Origin: Methanomicrobiales archaeon
GTDB taxonomy: Archaea; Halobacteriota; Methanomicrobia; Methanomicrobiales; JACTUA01
Assembly (NCBI GenBank): GCA_030019205.1
Contig: JASEFH010000003.1
Span: forward strand, 1 to 64,000
Reading direction: 5' to 3'
Length of the DNA stretch: 64,000 nucleotides
A program made the translations under genes and the position numbers. Below the pieces are notes generated by a model that had not been told where the DNA came from, made no database searches, and saw only the letters and a program-made list of their open reading frames with translations. Below, in pieces: positions 24,397 to 33,169 of the stretch. The number at the start of each line of letters is the position of its first letter. Position 1 is the first letter of the stretch.

Positions 24397-24904
24397 CGGT
24401 TACAGCGCATCTTGCGAACAGGCTGCCTCTTCCTGGGCGACATTCTTCCATAGAATCCATCTCCTGACCCACCCTGCTCGTCCTGCCGCTTCTGGAGCGA
24501 CACCGAGCCCGATTCTGGTTGATCCCCCGCAAACGCCCTTCCAGCGCCAGCGGGATTGAGCAGCGGCAACTGGATTTCTCGCCGCACCGGCTTCTGGCGG
24601 CGATCGTCTGGGGGCGGCACCGCCTGAGGAGGCGGAGACTCTCCCACGAACCTGCCGCCATCTCCCGCACGAGGGACGACATGACCTCATGGGATGGCTT
24701 CCTTCGGCCCAATATGCGGATGCGACGATGCAGCCCCATGACCCATCTGCCGTGGCCCCCCTTCTCCGTTGTCCCATCCCAACTCCGATAGGGATTTTTG
24801 GATGCGATGGAGGAGGTTTGTTCCCCTCTCCCAGGTTGAGCGTCCTGAGTTCCGGTGTAGGTGGTCGGACTTGGATCTCCATATTCATGCTCAAGGATTC
24901 TACA

Positions 24905-24984
24905 GGCCCCATCGCAACAAAAGGGGAGGGGACGCGTCCCCCTCCCCCTTTGAAACCCCCTCCCCATTCTGTTGCGATCGGGCC
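24905..24984. repeat. 80-bp palindromic element with nested hairpin
   Basis: Outer 15-bp arms (GGCCCCATCGCAACA at 24905-24919; TGTTGCGATCGGGCC at 24970-24984) are complementary with one mismatch. Inside lie GGGGAGGGG (24923-24931), an ACGCGT spacer and CCCCCTCCCCC (24938-24948), which form an inner hairpin, and then a second C-run. No target-site duplication is visible. It is the most complete copy of the intergenic repeat family in the window. Confidence 0.6.
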
Positions 24985-25140
24985 GATAGTGGGAACTCAG
25001 GATCGGAGCTGGATTCGGGGTCAAGTCGGTATTCTCCCATGAGCGTAGAAGTTCGATCGTATACCGGATAATAGTAGAGATTCTGAAGAGAGGGATCGCG
25101 TGGTTCTCCTCTCAAGGATAGCGTACCGCGGGGGTGAGCG

Positions 25141-25200
25141 GCGAACGAGGAAGAGGGCGCACCCCTCTCCCCCCATACCCCGCCCCGAAAGCAGCGATAG
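25141..25200. repeat. intergenic repeat unit related to 43090-43180
   Basis: The core AGAGGG-CGCAC-CCCTCT (25152-25168) is a hairpin. It is followed by CCCCCCATACCCCGCCCCG and ends at GCGATAG (25194-25200). On the reverse strand CTATCGC, then CGGGGCGGGG, ATGGGGGGAGAGGGG and TGCGCCC line up with GTATCG, GGCGGGGCGGGGG and ATGGGGGGAGAGGG at 43092 onward. Confidence 0.5.
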
Positions 25201-25444
25201 ACCTGGTTCTGGGGGTTCCCCGATACGGCATTATGCCCGGCCACAATGCACCAGCGGGCGCGGAAGAGGGATCTTGTAGCCCCTTCCCGCCATTCTGTAC
25301 CGATGGCATGGGGAGACGGCCCGGAAAAGCGCTTCGATCAACCCTCTCCGGCCATCAGCCTGCTCACGGGTGCATGCGTGTGAGGAGTTCATCCCACGGG
25401 ATGCCGTCCCGCCCGACCACAAAAAAGACGGAGGGATATATGCA

Positions 25445-26023
25445 TCAGAGCACGCCCTTGGTGCTCGGGATCTCGGATCGCCCCGGCAGCACCGCCGTCG
25501 CCTCTCCGAGAGCGATCCCGAACGCCTTGAAGATCGCCTCGCAGGTGTGGTGGTCGTTGCTCCCGCTGAAGGCGATATGCGCCGTCACCCCCGCGTGGAT
25601 GCAGCAGCTGTAGAAGAAGTGCTCAAAGAGATCGGGCGGGATGCCCCCGACCTGGGGCATCCCGAACTCTCCGCGGAAGACCAGGTAGCCCCGCCCGCTG
25701 CAGTCGATCGCCACCTGGGCGAGCGCCTCGTCCATGGGGATGAGGGCATGGGCGAACCGCCGGATCCCTCTCCCGTCGCCGACCGCCTGTTTGATCGCCG
25801 TTCCCAGAGCGATCCCCAGATCCTCCACCAGGTGGTGACTGTCCACCTCCAGATCCCCCTTCGCCTTTACCGTGAGCGAGAATCCGCCGTGGCGGCTCAT
25901 CGACGTGAGCATGTGATCCATGAACGGCAGCCCCGTCCTGACCGAGGTCTTGCCCCCGTCCAGATCCAGGATCACCTCGATATCGGTCTCGCCCGTCTTC
26001 CGCTGTACCGTCCCCTTTCTCAT
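25445..26023 (-). CDS. hisB: imidazoleglycerol-phosphate dehydratase
   Basis: Dehydrates imidazole glycerol phosphate to imidazole acetol phosphate in histidine synthesis. The 192-residue protein has the manganese-binding motifs DSHHLVED and [14 protein letters not shown], plus [10 protein letters not shown] and the repeated half-domain architecture. It contains only the dehydratase, with no fused phosphatase as in enterobacterial HisB. The start overlaps the hisA stop by 4 bp. Last gene of mat-hisG-hisA-hisB. Confidence 0.95.
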   Translation of the reverse strand: MRKGTVQRKTGETDIEVILDLDGGKTSVRTGLPFMDHMLTSMSRHGGFSLTVKAKGDLEVDSHHLVEDLGIALGTAIKQAVGDGRGIRRFAHALIPMDEALAQVAIDCSGRGYLVFRGEFGMPQVGGIPPDLFEHFFYSCCIHAGVTAHIAFSGSNDHHTCEAIFKAFGIALGEATAVLPGRSEIPSTKGVL

Positions 26024-26736
26024 CCGGCAGCCTCCAATGCATCCTTCAACGAGATCTTCCCGCTGTACAGGGCGGAGCCCAGCACGGCGCCGCTCGCCCC
26101 CAGGTCCCGCAGCGCCCGCACATCGTCGGTGCTGGAGATGCCGCCGGCGGCAACCACGGGCAGCGCCGTGGACTCCAGGAGGGCGACGAGCGGCGGCAGC
26201 TGGATCCCCTCCTCCAGCCCCTCGACGTCCACGTTGGTGAAGAGGAGGGATCCGGCTCCCAGCTCCTCGAAACGGTTCGCCCAGACGAGGTAGTCCCCCG
26301 CCGGCTCCCTCCAGCCGTTCACCACGATCTGCCCGCCGCGAACGTCGACACCGGCCATCACCCGCTCGGGACCGAACTCGGCGGCGAGAGCCTGGATGCA
26401 CTCGGGCTCCCGCACCGCCAGCGTTCCCAGGATCACCCTTGAAACCCCGAGCTCCAGCCATGCCGCCGCATCGGCAACCGAGCGGATCCCGCCGCCCAGC
26501 TGGATAGTGACATCCGTCTCCTGGACCAGCAGGCGGATCAGCTCGGCATTGGCCCGCGACTCTCCGAACGCACCGTCCAGGTTGACCACGTGCAGGGCCT
26601 CCGCACCTTCGTTCAGCCACCTGTGGGCGCAGCGGAGCGGTTCTCCGTAGTTCCTCTGGCTCTCGCGCTCCCCCTGGCGAAGCTGGACGCACCGCCCCCC
26701 GAGGATATCCACCGCCGGAAAGAGAGTGAATGGCAT
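26020..26736 (-). CDS. hisA: ProFAR isomerase (phosphoribosylformimino-AICAR isomerase)
   Basis: Amadori isomerase of histidine synthesis. The 238-residue (beta/alpha)8 barrel has the catalytic aspartate in [14 protein letters not shown] (6-19), [26 protein letters not shown] with the second aspartate, and the phosphate-binding VVAAGGIS and [11 protein letters not shown]. There is one base between the hisG stop and its start, and a 4-bp overlap with hisB. Confidence 0.94.
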   Translation of the reverse strand: MPFTLFPAVDILGGRCVQLRQGERESQRNYGEPLRCAHRWLNEGAEALHVVNLDGAFGESRANAELIRLLVQETDVTIQLGGGIRSVADAAAWLELGVSRVILGTLAVREPECIQALAAEFGPERVMAGVDVRGGQIVVNGWREPAGDYLVWANRFEELGAGSLLFTNVDVEGLEEGIQLPPLVALLESTALPVVAAGGISSTDDVRALRDLGASGAVLGSALYSGKISLKDALEAAG

Positions 26737-26737
26737 G

Positions 26738-27616
26738 TCAGCGCACCATGCGTTCGATGGGCATCACCAGGATGTCCCTGGCCCCCGCACGCTTGAGCTG
26801 GTTGATCAGGCTGTAGATCCGCTCCTCGCCCACCACCGCATGGACGGCGACCAGGTTCTCGCTCGCCGCCACTTCCATCACGGTCGGCCCGGAGAGACTC
26901 GGCAGCACCGCCTCCACCCCGGGAAGATCGTCCCTGCGGACGTTCATCATCACGTAGCGCTGCCCGCGGGCGCGGATGACACTCTCCAGCGCCAGGCAGA
27001 TCTCGCCCACCCTCTCCTCCTTCTCCGCGAGGGAGACGGGGTTTGCGATCAGGCGTGTGCTGGTGGAGAGGATCTCTGCCAGGACGTGGAGGCGGTTCAT
27101 GCGGAGGGTGCTCCCTGAACTGGTCAGATCCACGATCGCGTCCGCGATCCCGAGCTGGGGCGCCGCCTCGCAGGCCCCCCCGACCGGGACGATGCTGACC
27201 GATAGCCCGTGCTGTTTGAAGAAACCCTCGGTGATGACGGGGAACTCGGTCGCGATCCGGGCGCCGTTCAGCTGCTCCACCCTGGCGACCCCGGACTCGT
27301 CCGGCACCGCCAGCACGACATCCGCCCTGCCGAACTGGAGATCCAGGATCTCCTCGACCGCCGCCTGCCGCTCGACCACCATGTCGTGACCGGTGATCCC
27401 CATGTCCGCAACACCGGTGGCGACGTAGCCGGGGATGTCGATGGGACGCGCGAAGAGGATCTCCACCCGCGAGTCACGCGTGCGGGCGATCAGCCGCCGT
27501 TCGCTCCCCTCCACCACGTGAAGCCCGCTGTGCTCGATCAGGGTTCGCGTCGGCTCGGCGATCCTCCCTTTGTTGGGGATTGCCAGCCGCACCCGATCAG
27601 AAGGTCTTGAGTTCAC
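26738..27616 (-). CDS. hisG: ATP phosphoribosyltransferase, long form
   Basis: First and feedback-controlled step of histidine synthesis. The 292-residue length and the C-terminal regulatory domain (about 215-292, ending [16 protein letters not shown]) mark it as the long HisG that needs no HisZ. Catalytic-domain landmarks are [36 protein letters not shown] (read in parts), and the PRPP loop [17 protein letters not shown] at 27616 overlaps mat by 20 bp. GTG at 27592 (residue 9) would remove the overlap and is a real alternative. Confidence 0.93.
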   Translation of the reverse strand: MNSRPSDRVRLAIPNKGRIAEPTRTLIEHSGLHVVEGSERRLIARTRDSRVEILFARPIDIPGYVATGVADMGITGHDMVVERQAAVEEILDLQFGRADVVLAVPDESGVARVEQLNGARIATEFPVITEGFFKQHGLSVSIVPVGGACEAAPQLGIADAIVDLTSSGSTLRMNRLHVLAEILSTSTRLIANPVSLAEKEERVGEICLALESVIRARGQRYVMMNVRRDDLPGVEAVLPSLSGPTVMEVAASENLVAVHAVVGEERIYSLINQLKRAGARDILVMPIERMVR

Positions 27617-28799
27617 CTCTGATTACCTTCTCCGTGATTCTGGTGATGTTCTCGAGGGCATCGTCCACGATGCCCTCGATCTCGTGGTTCATGGTCCGGA
27701 TATCCGCGCCCGCCTTCGGGAGCACCTGGATGCTCGCCGTCAGGGGATGGTCGATGGGATTCCCGATCTGGGAGAGGAACCGAACGTAGATCTCCTCGAT
27801 CCCGTCCACGCGCTGCACGCACCGCGAGGCCACGTCCGTCGCGAGCAGGTTGTAGATCTTCCCGATGTGGTTGATCGGGTTCTTGCCGCTGACCGCCTCC
27901 ATGCTCATCGGGCGGTTGGGGGTGATGAGACCATTACAGCGGTTTCCCCGCCCGACGGAGCCGTCGTCCCCCATCTCCGCGGAGGTCCCGGTGACCGTCA
28001 GGAAGATGCTCTTCTCGTTGAGGTTGTCAGCCGTGTTCACCTGCACGATCACCCGCCTGTCCGTGTACTTGCGGGCCACGCTCTCGATCTGCTCCTGCAG
28101 GAGATCCCGCATCTCGATGTACTCTTTGATGTCGGAGCAGAAACGGTCCACCATGGCGCATGCCACCGTCAGGGTGATGGTGTCTCCGTCCCGCAGCCCC
28201 ATGAACTTCATATCGTGCCCGTAGATCGGATACCGCGGGCGCAGGTAGTCGTCGACGTAGTCCGAGACGTTCTTCACGATCAGCTCGGTCTCGCTGAACG
28301 GGGCATGCCCCACCCCGAAGGAGGTGTCGTTCGCGCGGGGGACCTGCCCACCGCAGGTTCGGAAGACCTCGCGGAGGTCGGTCGAGCCCACCCCCATGCG
28401 GACGTCGACGATCACGTCGCTCTCCAGATCGAGGTTGGTGAGGGTGGTGCGGAGATAGTCGCGGGCTGCACGGAGGGCGATGGCGTCCGTGGGGATGTCC
28501 ACGCCGTTGAACGACTTCGTCGCCCGACCGATGACGAGCACGAAGATCGGGCGGATCACCTTGCCCCCGCCGAATGCGGGGATGGTCTCGCCGCCGATCA
28601 CCTCCCCCTGATCCGTGTTGTGATGCAGAACGCCGCCGCACTCCTGGATGTACGCCTTGCTCAGCGCCCGGCTGACCGACTCCGCAACACCATCGGCGAT
28701 GCTGTCGGGGTGACCGATGCCTTTCCGTTCCACCAGTTCGATCCTGCGCTTCTCCAGTGGTGTCTGGTCGATCGACTCTACGCGGATGTTTCTCTCCAT
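27597..28799 (-). CDS. mat: S-adenosylmethionine synthetase, archaeal type
   Basis: Makes SAM from methionine and ATP. About 400 residues, matching the archaeal MAT family, which is unrelated in sequence to bacterial MetK except for short motifs. Key stretches are ERKGIGHPDSIADGVAE, HHNTDQGEVIGG, FGGGKVIRPIFVLVIGRA, VPRANDTSFGVGHAPFSETE (read in parts) and GDDGSVGRGNRCNGLITPNRPMS (read in parts). ATG at 28799 was chosen because GAGGG lies 5 nt upstream. ATG at 28811 would add MRDA. The TATA box TTTTATATT is at 28829-28837. It leads an operon with hisG-hisA-hisB. Confidence 0.95.
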   Translation of the reverse strand: MERNIRVESIDQTPLEKRRIELVERKGIGHPDSIADGVAESVSRALSKAYIQECGGVLHHNTDQGEVIGGETIPAFGGGKVIRPIFVLVIGRATKSFNGVDIPTDAIALRAARDYLRTTLTNLDLESDVIVDVRMGVGSTDLREVFRTCGGQVPRANDTSFGVGHAPFSETELIVKNVSDYVDDYLRPRYPIYGHDMKFMGLRDGDTITLTVACAMVDRFCSDIKEYIEMRDLLQEQIESVARKYTDRRVIVQVNTADNLNEKSIFLTVTGTSAEMGDDGSVGRGNRCNGLITPNRPMSMEAVSGKNPINHIGKIYNLLATDVASRCVQRVDGIEEIYVRFLSQIGNPIDHPLTASIQVLPKAGADIRTMNHEIEGIVDDALENITRITEKVIRGELKTF

Positions 28800-28841
28800 T
28801 GCATCCCTCATGAACCAGAATATGCCAATATAAAAGGGGGT

Positions 28842-29110
28842 AGGACATCATTTAACCATTTCCTTTGATCTCGCACGAGAATCCGCGGCCCCGCGGCGGT
28901 TCGCCTGCGTATCCGTGCTCCCCGGGCGATTCGTCCGGCGCCGGCATTCACATCCCGGAAGCGGGGGGGGTCTTCGTTCGGGGGAGACGATCGGCACCGA
29001 GGTTGCACGGCGGCTGAACCGGCGGGACGGCTGCGCGCCGGCAGGGGGCGGAGACGGCGGGAGCACCCGCCGCACGGCAGGAGGAAGGAGCGGGTTCGGC
29101 CGGGATCTTC
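28842..29110. other. intergenic region, mat to trp promoter
   Basis: GC-rich DNA without a recognisable gene. The left end carries the mat promoter and the right end runs into the trp control region. Nothing else identified. Confidence 0.4.
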
Positions 29111-29115
29111 AAAAT

Positions 29116-29175
29116 GGTATACTGTGACAATCAAGGGTATACAAAAATGTATATATGTGTCCAACGTATACCATA
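29116..29175 (+). promoter_or_regulatory. trp operon promoter with three GTATAC boxes
   Basis: GGTATAC occurs at 29116-29122 and again exactly 20 bp later at 29136-29142; the inverted form GTATACC is at 29166-29172. The probable TATA box GTATATATG (29149-29157) lies between the second and third copies. Evenly spaced palindromic boxes around a trp promoter recall TrpY regulation in Methanothermobacter, whose boxes contain TGTACA, a different sequence. TGTGTCCAACG (29156-29166) also matches the tRNA-Ile promoter. Confidence 0.5.
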
Positions 29176-29293
29176 AATGATGCACCAGGCGCCGGTCCGG
29201 AGTCCGGACGCACGCCCCGGCCCGCGGATTCGGCGTGGGCGTCTCGGACGCGCCGAACCCCGGGAAACGCGGGTCGCACAGGCAGGTGGGAAC

Positions 29294-30826
29294 GTGGAAA
29301 AGACTGGAGATGACGGGGAGATCAGGCTGAATCTGGGAGCGGAGGAGTATCTCGCAGCCGTCGAGCACCAGGCGAAGCCGCTGGTGATACCCCTCTGCCT
29401 GGAGGTGCCTCTTCCCGATGTGTCCCCCATCGACGCCTGTACCCGCCTCCGGCAGGACCGGGGATACCTCCTGGAGTCCATGGAAGGCAGCGCAAAGATT
29501 GCCCGCTACTCCTTCCTGGGATTGAACCCGGAGCTCGTCGTGACGATCGACGGCTCGGTGCACCTCTCCGGAAACGAACCTTTTGTATCCATCGCGGAAG
29601 CGCCCGAGGGGGAGACCCCCATCGATCAGGTGCGGTCGATCCTCCAGCGGTTCACCTACATCAATCTCAAGGCGCCGCGGTTCTTTGGCGGTCTGGTGGG
29701 GTACTTCGCCTACGATCTCGTATACGACCTCTACGGGCGCATGCTGCCGCGAGGCGGGGACGGGGACGGTTCGCCGACCGCTCAGTTCATGCTGACGCGG
29801 GACTGCGTGGTCTTCGACCACAGGGACAGGAGGCTGTTCATATTCAGCAGCCCGCTCCTGACCTACGACACCGACTTCCTGGGAGAGTACGAGGCGTGCA
29901 GGTCGAAGATCCTCTCCATCTACGGGGAGTTCGCGGCGATGGGCGGGAGCGTGGAGCGTTCCGGGCAGCGGCCCCGCGGGAGCGGCGGTCCCCTGCGGTG
30001 TTCGTCGAACCTGTCCCGGGCGGAGTTCGGACGGATCGTCGACCGAGTGAAGGAGCATATCCGCGCCGGCGACATCTTCCAGTGCGTCGTCTCGCGGCGG
30101 ATGGAGTGCGATCTGGGGGCAGATCCATTCGCCGTCTACCGCACGCTGCGCACGCTGAATCCGAGCCCCTACATGTATTACCTCGACTTCGGCGACCTGA
30201 AGGTGATCGGATCGAGCCCCGAGATGCTCGTTCGGGTGGAGAAGCGGAGGGTGACGACCGTCCCCATCGCCGGCACGCGCCCGCGGGGCGGCAGCGAGGA
30301 GGAGGACCGGCGGCTCGCCGGGGACCTGCTGTCCGACGAGAAGGAGCGGGCGGAGCACACGATGCTCGTGGATCTGGCCAGGAACGACCTCGGGAGGGTC
30401 TGCAGGTTCGGATCCGTGCAGGTCGAGGAGTTCATGGGCATCGAGAAGTTCTCCCACGTCCAGCACATCGTCTCCACGGTCCACGGCACCCTGCGGGACA
30501 ATCTCGACGCCATCGATGCTCTGAAGTCCTGTTTCCCTGCAGGAACGGTCTCCGGCGCGCCGAAGGTCCGCGCCATGCAGATCATCGATGAGGTGGAGCC
30601 GGGGCGGCGGGGGCTGTATGCCGGTGCCGTCGGCTACATGGGGTTCGATCGGAACCTGGAGTTCGCCATCGCGATCCGCACGATCCTGGCCTGTCAGGGG
30701 AGAGCCCGGATCCAGGTCGGCGCGGGGATCGTGGCCGATTCCGTTCCCGAGAACGAGTGGCGCGAGACGGAGAACAAGGCACAGGGGATGCTGGACGCGA
30801 TCCAGATGGCGGGGGGATCCGCGTGA
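29294..30826 (+). CDS. trpE: anthranilate synthase component I
   Basis: Converts chorismate and ammonia to anthranilate. From GTG at 29294 the protein has 510 residues, the usual TrpE length, with AGGTGG just upstream. An in-frame ATG at 29177 would add 39 Arg/Pro-rich residues that do not look like TrpE. The feedback-inhibition motif LLES is present in GYLLESMEGSAKIARYSFLG (read in parts). Catalytic-domain stretches are FQCVVSRRME, NPSPYMYYLDFGD, GSSPEMLVRVE, IAGTRPRG, DEKERAEHTMLVDLARNDLGRV (read in parts), and PAGTVSGAPK. It overlaps trpG by 4 bp. Confidence 0.94.
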   Translation: MEKTGDDGEIRLNLGAEEYLAAVEHQAKPLVIPLCLEVPLPDVSPIDACTRLRQDRGYLLESMEGSAKIARYSFLGLNPELVVTIDGSVHLSGNEPFVSIAEAPEGETPIDQVRSILQRFTYINLKAPRFFGGLVGYFAYDLVYDLYGRMLPRGGDGDGSPTAQFMLTRDCVVFDHRDRRLFIFSSPLLTYDTDFLGEYEACRSKILSIYGEFAAMGGSVERSGQRPRGSGGPLRCSSNLSRAEFGRIVDRVKEHIRAGDIFQCVVSRRMECDLGADPFAVYRTLRTLNPSPYMYYLDFGDLKVIGSSPEMLVRVEKRRVTTVPIAGTRPRGGSEEEDRRLAGDLLSDEKERAEHTMLVDLARNDLGRVCRFGSVQVEEFMGIEKFSHVQHIVSTVHGTLRDNLDAIDALKSCFPAGTVSGAPKVRAMQIIDEVEPGRRGLYAGAVGYMGFDRNLEFAIAIRTILACQGRARIQVGAGIVADSVPENEWRETENKAQGMLDAIQMAGGSA

Positions 30827-31401
30827 GGGTGCTCATCGTCGACTGCTACGACAGCTTCACCTTCAACCTCTACCAGCAGGTCGGTACGCTCGGAGCCCGC
30901 CCCATCGTGATCCCGAACGATACGCCCTTCGAGCAGGTGGAGAAGATCGCGTGCGACAGAATCATCCTCTCACCGGGCCCCGGCCGTCCCGAGGATGCCG
31001 GAGTCTGCCTGGACATTCTCGATCGCCTGAGCCGCACCATTCCCACGCTGGGGGTCTGCCTGGGCCACCAGGCGATCTACCATGCCTTCGGGGGAGAGGT
31101 GACGAGGGCGTCCCGCCTCATGCACGGCAAGACCAGCAGGATCCACCACGACGGACGCGGCATCTTCTCGGGGGTGAAGAACCCCTTCGTCGCCACGCGA
31201 TACCACTCCCTCGCAGCAGAGCGGGAGGGGATGCCCGATTCGCTGCGGGTGACCGCCGTCAGCCCGGACGACGGCTGCGTGATGGGCGTGCGCCACCGCC
31301 GCTATCCCATCGAGGGGATCCAGTTCCATCCGGAGAGCATCCTGTCGGAGGAAGGAGACGCGCTCGTGCGGAACTTCCTCACCGGAGAGGGAAGGCCATG
31401 A
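30823..31401 (+). CDS. trpG: anthranilate synthase component II (glutaminase)
   Basis: Glutamine amidotransferase subunit that feeds ammonia to TrpE. The 192-residue protein has the class I triad: nucleophile cysteine in GVCLGHQAI, and His-Glu in GIQFHPESI. The oxyanion region is LSPGPGRPEDAG. The GTG start overlaps the trpE stop and its own stop overlaps trpD. Confidence 0.95.
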   Translation: MRVLIVDCYDSFTFNLYQQVGTLGARPIVIPNDTPFEQVEKIACDRIILSPGPGRPEDAGVCLDILDRLSRTIPTLGVCLGHQAIYHAFGGEVTRASRLMHGKTSRIHHDGRGIFSGVKNPFVATRYHSLAAEREGMPDSLRVTAVSPDDGCVMGVRHRRYPIEGIQFHPESILSEEGDALVRNFLTGEGRP

Positions 31402-32417
31402 CGCTTGCCCCCGTCATCTCCCGCCTCGTCGCGGGGAACCACCTCTCGGAGAGCGAGGCGGAAGGGGCGATGCGCTCCGTGATGCGGGGGGAGACGTCGC
31501 CTGCCGAGCTCGCGAGCCTTCTGACCGCCCTCCAGATGAAGGGAGAGACGAGCCGGGAGATTGCAGCCTTCGCGCGGGTCCTCCGGGAGCACGCGGTGCG
31601 GATCCGACCGAAGGTGAGCGGCATGCTCGTGGATACCTGCGGCACCGGCGGGGATCACTCCCATACCTTCAACATCAGCACCACCGCCGCTTTTGTTGCC
31701 GCCGGAGGCGGCGTCCCCATCGTGAAGCACGGCAACCGCAGCATCAGCAGCCGCTGCGGATCGGCGGACGTGCTGGAGGCGCTGGGGATCCGCATCGATC
31801 TCCCTCCCCGGCAGATGGAGGCGATCGTCGAAGCCATCCGCATCGGGTTCCTGTTCGCGCCCGATTACCACCCGGCGATGCGCCACGCCGCCCCGGTGCG
31901 GCGGGAGATCGGCATCCGCACGGTCTTCAACCTGCTGGGGCCGCTGATCAACCCTGCGGGGGCGGAGGCGCAGCTGCTCGGCGTATACCGTCCGGACCTG
32001 GTCCACAGGATGGCCGTCGTCCTGCGCCGCCTCGGGGTGCAGAGGGCCATGGTCGTCCACGGCGGCGGGCTGGACGAGATCACGACGGAGGGGGGGACGA
32101 CGGTATCGGAGCTCGACCACGGGGCGATACGCGACTACTCCCTCCACTGCGGGCGGTACGGTCTCCGGGAGGCGAAGGTCGAGGATATCCGGGGCGGCGG
32201 AGCCGCGGAGAACGCCCGTATCCTGCTCGAGGTGCTGGAGGGGGAGCGTGGGGCGGCGCGGGACATCGTGCTCGCCAACGCCGGTGCGGCGATTTACGTG
32301 GGCGGGGTGGAGAGGGACCTCGGGTGCGGCATCCGTTCGGCGCAGGCATCGATAGACTCCGGTGCAGCCCTGGCCAAACTGCACCACCTGATCGACAGGA
32401 CCCGGGAGGCTGCATGA
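31398..32417 (+). CDS. trpD: anthranilate phosphoribosyltransferase
   Basis: Joins anthranilate and PRPP. The 339-residue protein carries the PRPP-binding motif DTCGTGGDHSHTFNIST (read from residue 78), VKHGNRSISSRCGSADVLEALG (read in parts), FAPDYHPAM, RTVFNLLGPLINPA, and the acidic VHGGGLDEI. Overlaps of 4 bp on both sides keep it in the trpEGDCFBA operon. Confidence 0.95.
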   Translation: MTLAPVISRLVAGNHLSESEAEGAMRSVMRGETSPAELASLLTALQMKGETSREIAAFARVLREHAVRIRPKVSGMLVDTCGTGGDHSHTFNISTTAAFVAAGGGVPIVKHGNRSISSRCGSADVLEALGIRIDLPPRQMEAIVEAIRIGFLFAPDYHPAMRHAAPVRREIGIRTVFNLLGPLINPAGAEAQLLGVYRPDLVHRMAVVLRRLGVQRAMVVHGGGLDEITTEGGTTVSELDHGAIRDYSLHCGRYGLREAKVEDIRGGGAAENARILLEVLEGERGAARDIVLANAGAAIYVGGVERDLGCGIRSAQASIDSGAALAKLHHLIDRTREAA

Positions 32418-33169
32418 TCCTCGACGAGATCGTGCGGCGGACGGAGGCGCGGATCGGGGGTCTGCCGGAGTTCGGGGAGACCGCAGAGGGATCCCCGCGG
32501 CGGAGCCTCAGAGAGGCGATCCTCTCCGTGCAGGGGAAGAATGCCGTGATCGCAGAGATCAAATTCGCCTCCCCGTCAGCCGGGCCCCTCCGCCGCCCTG
32601 CCGGCGTGGAGAGGATTGCGCGGGAGCTCGCCGCCGGGGGGTGCATCGCGCTCTCCGTCCTCACGGAGCCCTTCTTCTTCCGGGGGGATCCGGAGCACCT
32701 GCGGCGGGCCCGGACCGCTGTCCCCCTTCCCGTCCTGCGGAAGGACTTCGTCATCGACGAGCGGCAGCTGCGGGAGACCGCTGCCATGCAGGCGGATGCG
32801 GTGCTCCTGATCGCGGGGCTGCTGGGGGACAGGCTGCCGCGCTTCGCGGACCTCGCCTTCCGGCTCGGGCTGGAGCCGCTTGTGGAGGTCCATACCGAAG
32901 AGGAGGCGGAGCGGGCCCTGGAGACGGATGCGGCGCTCATCGGCATCAACAACCGCGACCTGCGCACCCTGGAGATCCGCCTCGATACGACGCGCACCCT
33001 CTCCCGGATCGTTCACAGAGAGGGCAGGCTCGTCGTATCCGAGAGCGGGTTCCGCACCCCCGGCGATCTCCGGCGGATGAAGGAGTACTGCGACGCATTT
33101 CTCATCGGATCGAGTATCATGGCGTCCCATAAGCCGGGAGAGACCCTTCGGGAGTTCGTATGCGCGTGA
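32414..33169 (+). CDS. trpC: indole-3-glycerol-phosphate synthase
   Basis: Ring-closing and decarboxylating step to indole-3-glycerol phosphate. The 251-residue single-domain barrel has VIAEIKFASPSAGPL with the catalytic lysine, ALSVLTEPFFFRG, VLRKDFVID with the second lysine, LEPLVEVHTEEE, IGINNRDL, SESGF and FLIGSSIM. It is not fused to TrpF; the trpF gene starts 10 bp before its stop. Confidence 0.94.
   Translation: MILDEIVRRTEARIGGLPEFGETAEGSPRRSLREAILSVQGKNAVIAEIKFASPSAGPLRRPAGVERIARELAAGGCIALSVLTEPFFFRGDPEHLRRARTAVPLPVLRKDFVIDERQLRETAAMQADAVLLIAGLLGDRLPRFADLAFRLGLEPLVEVHTEEEAERALETDAALIGINNRDLRTLEIRLDTTRTLSRIVHREGRLVVSESGFRTPGDLRRMKEYCDAFLIGSSIMASHKPGETLREFVCA

Larger units (their letters stand above)
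24397..25444. other. gene-free island, histone to hisB
   Basis: About 1 kb between convergent genes with no recognisable protein or known RNA. It contains two repeat units (annotated separately), one of them a long inverted repeat. Open frames crossing it have no family-like segments. The stretch 25066-25200 looks homologous to 43000-43140 in the other 1-kb island. Confidence 0.5.

Noticed and set aside
24905-24984. CRISPR-like or insertion-sequence interpretation of the palindromic element
   Set aside because: No regular spacer array, no transposase gene in the island, and no visible target-site duplication.
24335-25024. Open frame of 229 codons on the minus strand across the histone-hisB island
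   Set aside because: No family-like segments, biased Arg/Ser/Gly composition, and it runs into the histone gene.
28861-29110. Frames on both strands between mat and trpE
   Set aside because: Random-looking composition in a GC-rich spacer that must carry two promoters.
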